This document shows positions 21,887 to 34,042 of a stretch of 64,000 nt of DNA, piece by piece. Location of the stretch: assembly GCA_006176705.1 (NCBI GenBank), contig QRFJ01000022.1, forward strand, positions 2,941,161-3,005,160, written 5' to 3'. Source of the DNA: Cocos nucifera (lineage: Eukaryota; Streptophyta; Magnoliopsida; Arecales; Arecaceae). The position numbers and the translations under genes are program-made. A model generated the notes under the pieces. The model was not told the DNA's origin and searched no databases. It saw only the letters and a program-made list of their open reading frames with translations. Each line of letters starts with the position of its first letter. Position 1 is the stretch's first letter.

Positions 21887-22839
21887 TGTTGTGGCCAATC
21901 CACCTACGCCTACGATTGAATGCCGAAAAATCTGCAAGATAAGTCCATACTGATCGGAGTTGGCTTCAGCGAGGATCCTCCGATGCTAAAGTCAGTAGGA
22001 TGGACTGGTCGAATAGAAATTTGAGAGTAAAATGATAGAGATTGCTCTAAAAGTATTAGATGGTCCTACCAAACTGATCATGTTATCTTCTTTTTATAGA
22101 TATCGGAGTGATAACCGCTGAACGTGTGGATCCCTCTTTTTATGGAGTAGTGTGATCGTGGGTAAGTAGTTAAAACTATCCACTAATCACCATTGTCCAC
22201 TCTTTTTAGAGGTGGTTTTGTAGCATCGATCGGAAGCTGGATAGGCTGTTTGGAGAGCTTTCATCGATCGATCGTCTGATTTGGAGCCGATCGATCATCG
22301 ATCGATTTACTTATGTTGTGCCGATGGATTGTTGGTTAGCTGACTTTGTATCGATAGATTATCAATCGGTTGTCTTTGTCTATCGATCATTGGTCGACTG
22401 ACTTTGTGCCAATCGATCATTGGTCAAATAGCTTTAAGCTGATTGTTATCTTAATGATTTTCGATCGACGGTTAGTCGATCGAAAGAAGCAATCACCGAT
22501 TGTCTCTTGTCCATCCGATTATCTATCGGATGGTCATATGTCGATGCTTTCGTCAATGTATCGGTGGGATAGTTGATGGATTGGTGAGTGTTGACCTTTC
22601 GGGCAACCTTCTCTATGGCGATGATTGATTAGATGTTAATTATCGTCCTTCAACTATTGATCAACAATCAGTTGGGTTAGTAAAATATCGATCGTCGAGT
22701 CGATCGGTCGATGGTTCATCGAGTAACTCATCGATCATCCATCATCCATCGTCGATCGTCAGTCGACAAATATCCATCGATGTTTGATGGTCTGTTGGCT
22801 GGGTTTGTGAGTCGGGCGGCAGATTGATAGCCCCCAATA
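21887..22839 (-). repeat. Element 2, 3' LTR (953 bp)
   Basis: Matches 25171-26151 along its full length. Contains TTTTTATAGAT near 22093 (TATA candidate on the minus strand) and a 30 bp array of CGATCGAT-rich units at about 22330-22440. A plus-strand (antisense) frame at 22370-22576 ends with LSDGHMSMLSSMYRWDS. Confidence 0.85.
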
Positions 22840-23079
22840 GTTGCCCCCCACTTCCAAGTTTGGTATAATGATTTTGTACTTCGCACCGAACGCAAAGAGT
22901 CGATACGTGGCATTGCTTCGAGCTTCATTCTACCGCCTGTCATTAATAATTGCCCATCATCCAGTAGTCGAATCTAAACTAACATCATCCACTAGCTTTC
23001 GATTCATCTTTGCCGAACGAGTTGAGTCGTCTTCCTGATTTAGTCTAAACGAACGAAGTTCATCTTGTGTTGGTTTCTA

Positions 23080-23300
23080 AATTTTTTACCAATCAATACT
23101 TGATCAATTTGCTGAGGTATTTGTCGATCAGGTGTAAGCCGATCCTTGGTCGATTTATATCCAACTTTTAGTCGATTTTTTACCAACCAATATTTAATCA
23201 TGTTGAGATATTCATAGGTCGGGGATAAGCCAACCCTTGGTCAATTTTTAATAAGCTTTTAGTTGATTTTTTATCAATCAATATTTGATTATGATGATCG
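23080..23300. repeat. About 91 bp direct repeats in the 3' untranslated part of element 2
   Basis: Units begin near TTTTTTACCAATCAATACTT and contain GCCGATCCTTGGTCGATTT and an AAGCTTTTAGTC-like motif. Two to three copies are seen here and four in element 3 (33486-33800, other strand). They lie downstream of gag. Confidence 0.6.
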
Positions 23301-23619
23301 GGTGCAAGCCAACCATCCCTCGATTTGGTCGTAGCCAAATCAGTATAGGTCGCATTCTTTACTAGTCAGGGCAAACCAAGTAGTTCGCAATCAATAGATT
23401 GATGCTTTTCTTCTTTCGTTATTTCGTAAAGAAGTTATGCATCAGTGTTGCTTATTGAGCATTGAATTGTCGCTTTTTAGTTGATTCATCTTCAGATGTT
23501 GCCCTCCGGCTCTTGGTCACCTAGAGATCTGGTTGATCACCTCGGCCATCAGTTAGTTTTGACGAATTTCTTCTGATGCTGGTGGTTGATTGATTTGTGG
23601 CTCGATCGGACGATGGAGC

Positions 23620-25115
23620 CGAAACTTGGCAAGGAATTTCCACTAGATGAATGCTTCGATCTCATTCTTTAGCTGGAAGCACTGCTCAGTGTCGTGACCA
23701 TAGTCACAGTGGAATCGACAGTACTTCCTTTCATCCTTGCTCGAACGTTTCATTGGCGAGGTTGATGAAGGTACTTCTCTCCTTCAATCTCCATCAAGAT
23801 TTGTGCATGTGGAGTAGAGAGGAGAGTATAGCTATTGTACTGACCCTTCGAATGAGTCGGTATTGGGCTCAATCGAGAGGACATCGCTTTCTTGTTTAGA
23901 ATGGATCGCTTAGGTCCAGTCGAAGCATCATTCTTTCATTATTTCTTCTTTTAATCCTTTTCGTTTTGATTGGCGCCAGCCAGAAGAGCCTTCTTCTTCA
24001 TGACTATATTTGTCCGTACACTCGAGAAGTTTGGCATAAGTCAGGGAAGGATTTTTATCCATTGAGTAAGTGAATCGGGAACCCCATAGATCCTGCCTCA
24101 TGGTTGAAATGGTCACTTCCTCATTGAGGTTTCGGACCTCTATTTTAGCGGTGTTAAAACGCGCTATGAAGGTTCGAAGAGTCTCTCCCTTGTTCTACTT
24201 GATCGAGAAGAGATTGTCTGAAATTCGTGGCTTCACTCGATCGGTGCTGAAATGAGCCACAGAGTAGTCTTCGAGTTGCTCGAAAGAGTCGATGATTTTC
24301 GACTGAAGCCCAGAGTACCAGGCTCGGGCAGCTTTCCGAAGGATGGCCGAAAAGTTGATATACATGAGGATGTCGTTCACCCCCTGAATCATCATGAGAG
24401 CTTTATATCTCTGGAGATGATCGACTGGATTGGTGGAACCATCGTATGACTCCACTTGAGGCATCTCGAATCGCGATGGGATCGATATATTCAAGATATG
24501 CGAGGAGAAGGGAGGAGTCGTTCAGACTCGAAGATTGTCGGAGGATCCTTCCTTCATGTCCTTCTGGATCCGGGCCAGTTGATGATCGATCTCTTTGAAC
24601 TTTCGTTCATCGTTATTGAGTCATCGCTGACGAGATGTCCCTAGCATCGATCCTCTAGAAGAACTAGAGAAGGGAGAAGTTGTTGGGTTGTGCGGCCGTT
24701 TCCCCTCATATCGACTTCGATGAGAAGATGGTGAGACGGACCATCATGACCGATGGACAGTTCCTCATGAATGGCAAGGAGATGGAGATTTTACCCAGTG
24801 TGAGTGTCGAGATGGTCGTTTCGATGAGGGGATAACAGAGCACCTCGAGATGCGGCGATTGTGCCTAGATGGTACAGCTTGCATTATTGGACCTTTCACC
24901 ACCATCTACGGTTGCTGTTAGAGGCTGTGAATAGCTTCCGTCAGCGTTCGGATCTGCTGCATTAATGCAGCCAGTTGCTGGGCTTGCGTGTCCACCGTAA
25001 CTGCTGGATATGAAGAACTTGATTTTGCTACTAATGGTGGTGGAGGAAGAAGTGCTTCTCGTAGGGATGACTGATCGACGGAGCAGGACTAGTTTCAAGC
25101 ACAAGTCTTTGCCAT
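23620..25115 (-). pseudogene. gag of element 2 (degraded)
   Basis: The ATG at 25115 (minus) gives MAKTCA followed by an early stop. The capsid-like region lies at 24494-24195: FEMPQVESYDGSTNPVDHLQ, then LRKAARAWYSGLQ and FEQLEDYSVAHF. It ends with a zinc-knuckle-like YCRFHCDYGHDTEQCFQL (about 23735-23680) and KNEIEAFI before a stop. Several frames must be joined, so the gene is dead. Element 3 carries the same protein in the same order. Confidence 0.8.
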
Positions 25116-25170
25116 TTATAATGTTTGATCCTTAAGTTGCCAAGCCCTCCTCCTACCTGGCGCATCAATC

Positions 25171-26151
25171 TATTATGGCCAATCCACCTGCACCTACGAT
25201 TGAACGTCGAAAAATCTATAAGATAAGTCCGCACTGACCAAAGTTGGCTCCGATAAGGATCCTTCGATTGTTAAGTCAGTAGGATGTACTGGTCGAACAA
25301 GAATTTGAGAGCAAAGTAATAAAGATTGCTCTAAAAGTATTAGATGTGTTCTACCAAACTAACCATGTTATCTTCTTTTTATAGATGTCAGAGTGATAAC
25401 CGCTGAGCACGTGGGTCTCTCTTTTTATAGAGTAGTATGATCGTGGGTAAGTAGTTAAAACTACCCATCAATCATCATTGCCCACTCTTCTTGGGGACGT
25501 AGGATCGATCAAAAGCTGGATAGGCTGTTTAGAGAGCTCCTATCGGTCAGTCATCTAATTTGGAGTCGATTGATCATCGATCAATCGGCTTATGTTGTGT
25601 CGATGGATCATTGATCGATTGATTTTATGCCAACAGGTCGTCGATCGACTGTCTTTGTGTCTATCGATCATCGATCGACTGTCTTTGTGTCTATCGATCA
25701 TCGATCGACTGACTTTGTGCCAATTGATCATCGATCAAAGGGCTTTAAGCCGATTGTTGTCTTAATGATTTTCGATCGACGGTTAGTCAGTCAGAAGAAG
25801 CAATCATCGATCATCGCTTGTCCATTCGATTATTTATCGGATGGTCATATGTCGATGCTTCCGTCAATGTATCGGCGGGACAGTTGATGGATTGGTGAGT
25901 GTTGACCTTTCGAATAGCTTTCTCCATGGCGATGATTGATCGGATGTTAATTATCGTCCTTCAACTAATTGATCAATAATCGGTTGGGTTAGTAGAACAT
26001 CGATTATCAAGTCGATCGGTCGGTGGTTCATCGAGTAACTCATCGATCATCCATCGTCCATCATCGATCATCATTCGACGAACATCCATCGATGTCCGAT
26101 GGTTTATTGGCTGGATTTGTGAGTCGGACGGTAGATTGATAGCCCCCAATA
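25171..26151 (-). repeat. Element 2, 5' LTR (981 bp), with 30 bp array
   Basis: The 30 bp array at about 25620-25745 has units TCGATCGACTGTCTTTGTGT plus CTATCGATCA, translating as SIDHRSTVFV repeats on the plus strand. The antisense frame 25627-25887 runs through the array and ends LSDGHMSMLPSMYRRDS. A TATA candidate lies at about 25377-25386 (TTTTTATAGA on plus). Confidence 0.85.
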
Positions 26152-26152
26152 A

Positions 26153-26195
26153 CTAATATAGACCTGTGCGATGCATGGACTATGGCATTGTAATA
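26153..26195 (-). other. Helitron 3' terminus
   Basis: The minus-strand reading ends ...ATGCATCGCACAGGTCTATATTAG, with T as the next base (26152). The inverted GTCCATGCATCGCACAGGTC-like block is the expected 3' hairpin, degraded on one side. The terminal TTAG is probably mutated from CTAG, which survives in the other copy of the element 2 target duplication. Confidence 0.65.
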
Positions 26196-26599
26196 TTATA
26201 GAATAAATAAATATTTAATTAAAAAAATATAAACCATGCTTAATAATTTAAAAGCATTGTTTATAACTATTTTGAAAATAGATAATATACAACCTTAAAA
26301 TAACTCCGTACTTCATCCATGGTTGTGGATATAACATAGTAAAATATGCCTGTAATTTGAGAGATAAGATTAATTAGTATTGCAATATTTTGAGTACTTA
26401 ATTGAAATGAAATAGGTATAGCTACTTAGAAAAGAAAAAAATTATAATAATTTTGTAGACCATCTTTGATTGTGGATCCATGCTAATAAAGATGCCTGTA
26501 AATTAAAAAATAAATATAATTAATAAAATAATATTAAAAATAAAAATAATAGTAAATAATTATAAGTAATCACATGTAAAAAGGTTGTATAGATAATAA

Positions 26600-27220
26600 T
26601 TTAAGATAAATTGTTGAATACTTCTTTATACATCATGTTGGTTGTACTCTTTGAAGGATTTCCATTTGCATCAAGAATCAAAATTTTTAGTCGACTTCTG
26701 TTCTGTACTCTTGAAATGGCAACGTATGGTTGCCCATGAGTGAATATCTGGTTAGATAGATAGAAACCCATATTTGAAAGAGACTAATCTTGAGTCTTAT
26801 TTATGGTCATAGCAAAATATACTGCCAAAGAAAATTATCTCCTAGGAAGCTTAAAAAGGTAATCTGGCATCTAAAGATGTCATTATCATCCTTGGAATGA
26901 TAATCTTTTAATCAATGTTACTTCCTGAGATAACTTTTGCTTCAAGCTCGTGCTTCCCTAGTTGATTGATAATTAATATTGTACCATTGCACAACCCCAA
27001 AGATTTATTAATATTTCTAAGCACCATCCCTTTCAGCTTTAACACATGATTTGGTAGGCTTGACATCCTTATGCTGTTCAAGAATTCTGTTGTGTACGAA
27101 TCATCTATACTATCAACATTTGCATCTGCCTTACAGACACTGTCTGAACTCAAATATATTCTCTCTTCCCTTGGGATCATTGAAAGCATGCATTCATTAA
27201 CAACGTCAACATTCACGAGG
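26600..27220 (-). pseudogene. PIF1-type Helitron helicase, C-terminal fragment
   Basis: The minus frame 27216-26908 contains REERIYLSSDSVCKADANVD, DDSYTTEFLNSIRMSSLPNH, a shortened LKLKGMVLRNINKSLGLCNG and ELEAKVISGSNI. This is the conserved PIF1/Helitron stretch before motif V. A downstream frame (about 26830-26630) has YFAMTINKTQD, a stop replacing Gln, then SLSNMGFYLSNQIFTHGQPY and VAISRVQNRSRLKILIL, which are helicase motifs V-VI. Missing residues around LRNI and the frame changes show it is broken. The upstream Rep and helicase motifs I-IV are absent. Confidence 0.85.
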
Positions 27221-27519
27221 ATGGGAGCAAGAATAGGTCTTTCTCGAAAACCATATAAGGAAAACTATTTATTTAGACAATTCTTATTGGTTAGTATTAA
27301 TTGAAAAAATTCAAAATTAAAAATGAAAATCTATTAATTTGGATTGTTATTTGTCAGTTTTCTTTGGAAAGATTATAAACCATTCAATTCTTATTTTTAA
27401 AATAGTACGAGCTCCCAAGATACAAACATATTTAGTCATAATATTAATTAGTCATAATAGAGCAAAGAATTTAAAAATCATGAATAATGGTTGAAAAAAT
27501 ATGAATTAATTTAAAAAAA

Positions 27520-27766
27520 TTAGACCAAAGGAAGAAGATTTTTAAAAGAATCTATTTTTGTTAAAAAATTTAGGACAAAAGCTGTTGATATGAAGAGATG
27601 CTATACATGAAGAGAACTAATTAGGCCATGTCATTTTTTTGAGATTCACATGTGCAACTAAGGTGGAGGGCTGTAAATTTGATACATAAGCCTCAACCAT
27701 CCTCATTAAATGTTCTAGGTGGAACCTACTTTACATGCTTGAATAAGAGGCTTGCGCAAGATGACA
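27520..27766 (-). repeat. Second copy of the Helitron 5' terminal region
   Basis: The segment with GAGATTCACATGTGCAACTA, GGAGGGCTGTAAATTTGATA, CATAAGCCTCAACCATCC and TGGAACCTACTTTA matches the Helitron's own 5' end at 36650-36860 in order and orientation. It lacks the last ~20 bp. It may mark an internal duplication or the 5' end of a smaller Helitron (26153 to about 27766) that shares the 3' end. Confidence 0.65.
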
Positions 27767-27984
27767 TTAAGCTAGCTAGGTAAACACCCCATTCTAAATG
27801 CTATAACTGCACAATCAGATCATAAATATTATAAATCAACAATTTTCAAAGGTGAACATTATATTGATCCTTTCTATCTTAGAGAAAATGGAAGAAAATG
27901 GTATCCCTTCTCTCACATGTTCCCAATAGATATCCGTTAATAAGAGAAAATGAATACCAAACTTCTTTATCCATTTCTACATTC

Positions 27985-28165
27985 ACCTCAGTAGGTTCTA
28001 TTTTGGTTCTAACATGCATGAAAGCTCAGCCCAATATCAATAGATTCTAATAATGTAGACAAAAGAGTAGTAAAAAAGCAACAACTTAGTAGGTTCCATT
28101 TTGATTTTAATATGCATGGAAGATGAGCCCAATATCAGTAGGTTCTATTTTCGTTATGAGACTTT
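27985..28165. repeat. Short direct repeats inside the Helitron
   Basis: The motif AGTAGGTTCTATTTTGGTTC followed by AACATGCATGAAAGCTCAGC occurs near 27990, 28087 and 28137 in full or part, a recent small tandem duplication. No coding potential. Confidence 0.6.
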
Positions 28166-30564
28166 TTTCATGGATGGTAGCATTATACTTTGTTGATTTA
28201 TAAATGTTGCCGTTGTATGGTTCTTGGTTTATGTATCATACTTAATAAAAATCCCAAAAGTTAAAATATTTTATGATTTAAATATAAATGATAAAAAAAG
28301 GGTCCACGAATGATACCAAGTGTCATTTTACTTAATATATTTTACGCTAAGCAAATGGGCCAGAGGCTCGATGTCAATTTATTATTTTTAATATCAGATA
28401 ATTGCTCAAATATATTAATACATAAAGTAAATAAATATATAAAAATATAAAATATGAAGAGAAAATGCTAAGATTGAACAAACCATATTACTTAATTGCT
28501 TAATAATACATCAAACAATCAAGAACGACACCAAAAAAAAAGGTTCATAAATACCAATAAAAGCATAGATATTAAATACCTTATAAATTATGAAATAGAC
28601 CATAGAAAAGGTCCATCATTATGGTAGAAGAAAAAAGTACTTCTAATTAACCAATAAAACATAAAACTACTACTCCACTTTGATCACTTTCTTGGCGTTG
28701 GAAGGCATCTGAGCTATGAGATTTTCATTGTCATCTAACTTATTGCTTAATTTTAGAGAACTATGTTTGGTAGGTGTTAATCCATCAGAGGTATTATTCA
28801 CTTCAAATTCAATTGTAGTAGACATCATCCTACTTATGCTATCAACGTATTCCTTGTATACCTAAAACAAAAATTATGTTAATCATAAAAGGAATACATA
28901 ATTGAAAAAAAAATACTATTTCGAATAAATGTGTACCTTCACTGAATCATTAGAACAATAGGCTACCATCAAATCTTTATCATTGATCATATACGTTACC
29001 AAGTATATATAGCTATAACCCCTAATATTCCTATCAGTGATTTGCACTTTGAAAATGAACTTCTTGCCCAGAAATTGGTCTAAATGCTTAGGAGTTTGAT
29101 TGATATCACCAAAATTCTGTGTTGAATCATAGAACAAAAAAAATTAATTATAGTAAAAAGAATATCAAATCCAACACAATACTTTATCTCTTAGGCACAT
29201 ACTATATACATAAAATCCCTCAATTCAGCAGCAGTGCATTGGAGGAACTTAATAGTCTCATTGTAAAAAACAATGAAAACAATACTACCAGATTCATCAA
29301 TCACCCTCAATTTAAGCTTGAACCTATATAAAATGGTTGGAGATAAAATTAGTACAAATGATATTAACACAAATATCTATCAGTCAATTTATTTTACATC
29401 TTTACTTAGATATAACAGAATTCACAAGCCTATTACACTTCTCATAGTAAAATCTAGAGCTATCTAGAACAACTTTCTTGGTGCATTTCTTACAAGAGTT
29501 GTAAAATGATCCATGCTCTATGTCGATGCTCATCACCGTAGCGAGTGTCACACACATAGTCTCCTGAAATGCATCAATAAAAAATTAAAGATAACATTAA
29601 GGATGGATGTCAACTTTAAAATCAAGAGTTTAACATATATCGCGATACTCCTTTATGTCGTCAATGGTCTTCCTCTACTAAATCTGCAAAAGATCATCAA
29701 AGATAGAAATAGTTGTCTGACTATAAAGCTGGCCAGGTTGTTGTGATAAAGCAACCTCATCAATCTTGGATCTGCACAAATAAAGATGACATATAAAGAA
29801 TCGAGAATCCTAAACTCTGATGTCTATTAATCATATCGATACTATCATTTTTTAATATTAATTCAACTTAAAGATCAATTAAATATATATAATTAATTTA
29901 TTAAAATAAAAAAAAGGAGCATGGTAAAAAATGGACTGCTACAAAAAAAAAAAGTATCAAAGAAGATTATCACGCTATACACATTCACATATCTATAGAT
30001 GCATAGAGAGAATTGTATTTAATTTACTAAGACAAAAATTCGATGACCTCTGGAATGGTATTAATCTTACACCATTGGACAACAACAAAAGTGGGACCAT
30101 TTTGGGTATTGGACATAATTTCAGTAATATTATCAACAAAAGTCCCTCATAGCGTACAAATCATTCTATTGTCTCTGTAAATATTTGAATAATTCAATAC
30201 AAAATATAAACAGTATTGAGTATTTATCTTTTTGGATGGAGTGTACTTTCCTACACCTATGGATATTTAAGAAGAATATTAACAAATTCATTTTACATGT
30301 GCATCAAGAGTGAAACATAATACATGTTAATAGAGTGGAAAAATAATAAACACATGATCAGGATACATATGCATCAAGAGTGATTTGCTACATTATCATA
30401 TTTTCAAAAAATTAAAAATTACTCTATATCTTGAAGCTCTATCTCCATTCTTCTTTGATTGTTGCCATTCTTACAGCTTTCTTTCAATTCACCAACAGAT
30501 AACTTGCCAATAACATCTATAAGAACCATAACAAATATGAAATAAAAATTAATTTATATATTAT

Positions 30565-31610
30565 TATTGGGAGCTATCAATTTGATGTCCGACTCATAAA
30601 TCCAGTCAACAGACCATCGGACACTGATGGATGTTCACCGGCTAACGATCGATGATGGACAATAGATGGTCGACAAGTTACTCGATGAACCATCGACTAA
30701 TTGACTCGATGATCGACGTTCCACTAATCCAACTGATTGTTGATCAATTAGTTGAAGGATGATAATTAACATTCGATCAATCATCGCCATGGAGAAGGCT
30801 ACTCAAAAGGTCAACACTTACCAATCCATCAACTGTCCCGCTGACATACTGATGGAAGCACTGACATATGACCATCCGATAGATAATCAAACTGACAAGC
30901 GATGATCAATGATTGCTTCTTCCAACCGACTAACCATTGGTAGGAAATCATTAAGGCAACAATCGGCTTAAAGCTCTTTAACCAACGATCGATTGATACA
31001 AAGATAGCTGATCGATGAACTGTTGGCACAAAGTTAGCCGACCATCGATCCATCGGCATAAAATCAACCGACCAACGATCGATCAGCATAAAGTTAGTCG
31101 ATCGACGATCCATCGATATAGAACCAATCGATCGACGATCAATCGGTACAATATCAACCGACTGATGATCCATCGACATAACATAAGCTGACCATCGATG
31201 ATCGATCAGCTCCAAATCAGATGACTAATTGATGGGAGCTCTCCAAATAGTCTATCCAGCTTTCGATCGACTCTACAAAATCGCCCTCGAGAAGAACGAG
31301 CGACGGTGATTAGTGGATAGTTTTAACTACTTACCCATAATCACACTACTCCATAAAAAGAGGGATCCACTTGTTCAAAGATTATCACTCCGACATCTAT
31401 AAAAAGAAGGTAATCTGATCAGTTTGATAGGACACATCTAATACTTTTAGAGCAATCTCTATCACTTTGCTCTCAAATTTCTGTTTGATCAGTCCATCTT
31501 ACTAACTTAAGCATCAGAGGATCTCCACCGAAGTCAACTCTAGTCAGTGCAGACTTATCTTGCAGATTTTTCGGCATTCAATCATAGGCATAGGTAGATT
31601 GGCTGCTATA
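30565..31610 (+). repeat. Element 3, 5' LTR (1046 bp)
   Basis: Carries the 30 bp CGATCGAT-rich array at about 30980-31200 and an antisense open frame of 128 codons (30829-31215, minus) that ends LSDGHMSVLPSVCQRDS, as in element 2. ATCTATAAAAAGAAGG at 31397-31412 is the TATA candidate in the sense direction. Confidence 0.85.
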
Positions 31611-31675
31611 GATTGGCATGCCAGGAAAGAAAAAGGCTCGGTAAATCAAGGATCAAACATTATAAATGTCAAAGA

Positions 31676-33160
31676 CTCGTGCTCAAAACTCATCCGGCTC
31701 CGCTGACCAGTCATCCCGATGAGACGCACTTCCCCCTCTGCCATCGTTAGTGGCAGAACCAAGTTCTTCGTGTCCAGCAGTTACAACGGATGCGCAAGCC
31801 CAGCAACTGACTACGTTGATGCAGTAGGTCCGAATGTTGATGGAAGTTGTTCATAGCCTCCAACAGCAATCATTGGTGGCGGCGGAAGGCCCAACGATGC
31901 AAGCTATACTATCTAGGTATAGTTGCCGTATTTCAAGGTGCTCTACCACCCCCTCACCAGAATGACCATCTCGATGCTCACATCGAATGAAATCTCCATC
32001 ACCTCACTGTTCGCGAGGAACTGCCCGTCGGTCATGATGGTCCGTCTCCCCATCTTCTCATCGAAGTCGATATGAGGAAAAATGACCGCACAACCCGACA
32101 ACTTCTTCCTCTAGTTTTTTCGGAGGATCAACGTCAGGGACATCTCGCCAGCGATGACTCAACGACTATGAATGAAAGTTCAAAGAGATCAATCGTCGAT
32201 TAGCCCGAATCCAGGAGGACACGAAGGAAGGATCCTCCGACGATCTTCGAGTCCGAATAACTCCTCCCTTCTCTTTGCATATCTTGAACGTGCTGATCCC
32301 ATCACAATTTGAGATGCCTCAAGTAGAGTGGTACGATGGCTCCACCAACCCAATCGATCATCTCTAGAGCTACAAAGCTCTCATGATGATGCAGGAGGCG
32401 AACGACACTCTCATGTGTATCGACTTTCCGACCATCCTTCAAAAAGCTGCCCGAGCATGGTACTTCGGGCTTCAATCGAGAAGCATCGACTCTTTCGAGC
32501 AACTCGAAGACTCCTTTATGGCTCATTTCAACACCAGTCGAGTGCAGCCACGAACTTCAGACAATCTCTTCTCGATCAAGTAGAATGAGAGAGATTCTTC
32601 GGACCTTCGTAGCGTGTTTTAACACCGCTATACTAGAGGTCCGAAATCTCAACGAGGAAGTAGCCATTTCGACCTTGAGATAGGGTCTACAGGATTTTTG
32701 GTTTACTTACTCACTGGATAAGAACCCTCCCCCGACTTATGCCAAACTTCTCGAGCGTGCGGACAAATATATTCACATAGAAGAAGGCGCTTCTGGCCAG
32801 CGCCAATCAAAATAAAAAAGGATCTAAAGAAGAAACAATGGAAGAACGATGCTTCGACCGAATCCAACCGATCCATTCTAAATAAGAAAGCGACGTTCTC
32901 TCGACTGAGCCTAATATCGACTCATCCGAAGGGTCGGTACAATAACTATACTCTCCTCTCCGCTCCATGTGTGCAAATCTTGATGGAGATTGAAGGAGAG
33001 AGGTACCTTCGTCGATCCTTCCAATGAAACATCTAAGCAAGAACAAAAGGAGCTATTGTCGATTCCACTACAACTATGGTCATGACACCGAGTAGTGTTT
33101 TCAGCTGAAGGATGAGATCGAAGCACTCATCTGATGGGGATTTCTTATCAAGTTCCATCT
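31676..33160 (+). pseudogene. gag of element 3 (degraded)
   Basis: The ATG at 31676 gives MSKTRAQNSSGSADQSSR then a stop. The capsid region includes FEMPQVEWYDGSTNPIDHL at about 32309-32365, FPTILQKAARAWYFGLQ at about 32425-32475, and SIDSFEQLEDSFMAHF to 32530. A zinc-knuckle-like YCRFHYNYGHDTE then CFQLKDEIEALI ends near 33130. A linker TIGVINKIS near 33229 is the gag-protease linker. No protease, reverse transcriptase or integrase follows. Frameshifts and stops abound. Confidence 0.8.
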
Positions 33161-33485
33161 TAATCGCCCGATCGAGCCACAAGTCAATCAACCACCGACG
33201 TTAGAGAAAATTCATCAAAATCGATTGACGATCGGAGTGATCAACAAGATCTCTAGGCGACTAAGAGTCGGAAGGCAACATCCAAAGATGAATCAACTAA
33301 AAAGCAATGATTCGATATCCAACAAATAATGCTGATGCATAACTTCTTTACGAAATAACGAAAGAAGAAAAGCATCAATCTACTGGTTGTGAACTAGTTG
33401 ATTTGCTCCGACTAGTAAAGAACGTGACCTATACCGATTTGGCTTTGACCAAATTGAGGGACCGTTGGTTTGCATCCGATCTCAT

Positions 33486-33800
33486 GATCAAATATTGGTT
33501 GATAAAAAATTGACTAAAAATTGGTTAGAAACTGATCAAGGGTTGGCTTATTCCCGACCTATGAATATCTCAATATGATTAAACATTGGTTGGTAAAAAA
33601 TCGATTAAAAGTTGGTTAGAAATCGACTAAGGGTTGGCTTATCCCCGACCTATGAATATCTCAGCATGATCAAATATTGGTTGGTAAAAAATTGACTAAA
33701 AATTGATTAGAAATCGACTAAAGATCGGCTTACACGTGATCGACAAATACCTCAACAAATTGATCAAGTATTGGTTGATAAAAAATCGACTAAAAGTCAA
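33486..33800. repeat. About 91 bp tandem repeats in the 3' part of element 3
   Basis: Four imperfect units begin TATTGGTTGATAAAAAATTG or close variants and contain GGGTTGGCTTAT(T/C)CCCGACC and a TATGAATATCTCA motif. They match, in reverse, the repeats at 23080-23300 in element 2. Confidence 0.75.
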
Positions 33801-34042
33801 TTAAAAACTAACACAAGAGGAACTTCATTCATCTAGACTGAATCAAGAAGATGACTCAACCCATTCAACAAAGATGAATCGAAAGCTGGCGGATGATGTT
33901 AGCTCATATTCAACTACTGGACGATGGATAGTTATTAATGGCGGGCAGTAGAATGAAGCTTGAAGCAATGCCACATGTCGTCTCCTTATGTTCGATGCGA
34001 AGTACAAAATCATTACACCGAACTTGAAAGTGGAGGGGCAAC

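Larger units (their letters stand above)
21887..26151 (-). mobile_element. Element 2: gag-only gypsy-type LTR retrotransposon, about 4.27 kb
   Basis: LTRs are 21887-22839 (3') and 25171-26151 (5'). On the minus strand they start TATTGGGGGCTATCAATCT and end GGATTGGCCACAACA or GGATTGGCCATAATA. A primer-binding-like GATTGATGCGCCAGGTAGG follows the 5' LTR. A polypurine tract (GGAAGTGGGGGGCAAC) precedes the 3' LTR. Flanking 5-mers ACTAG and ACTAA differ at one base, a probable target duplication. Only gag is encoded. Element 3 is a second copy of this family in the opposite orientation. Confidence 0.87.
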
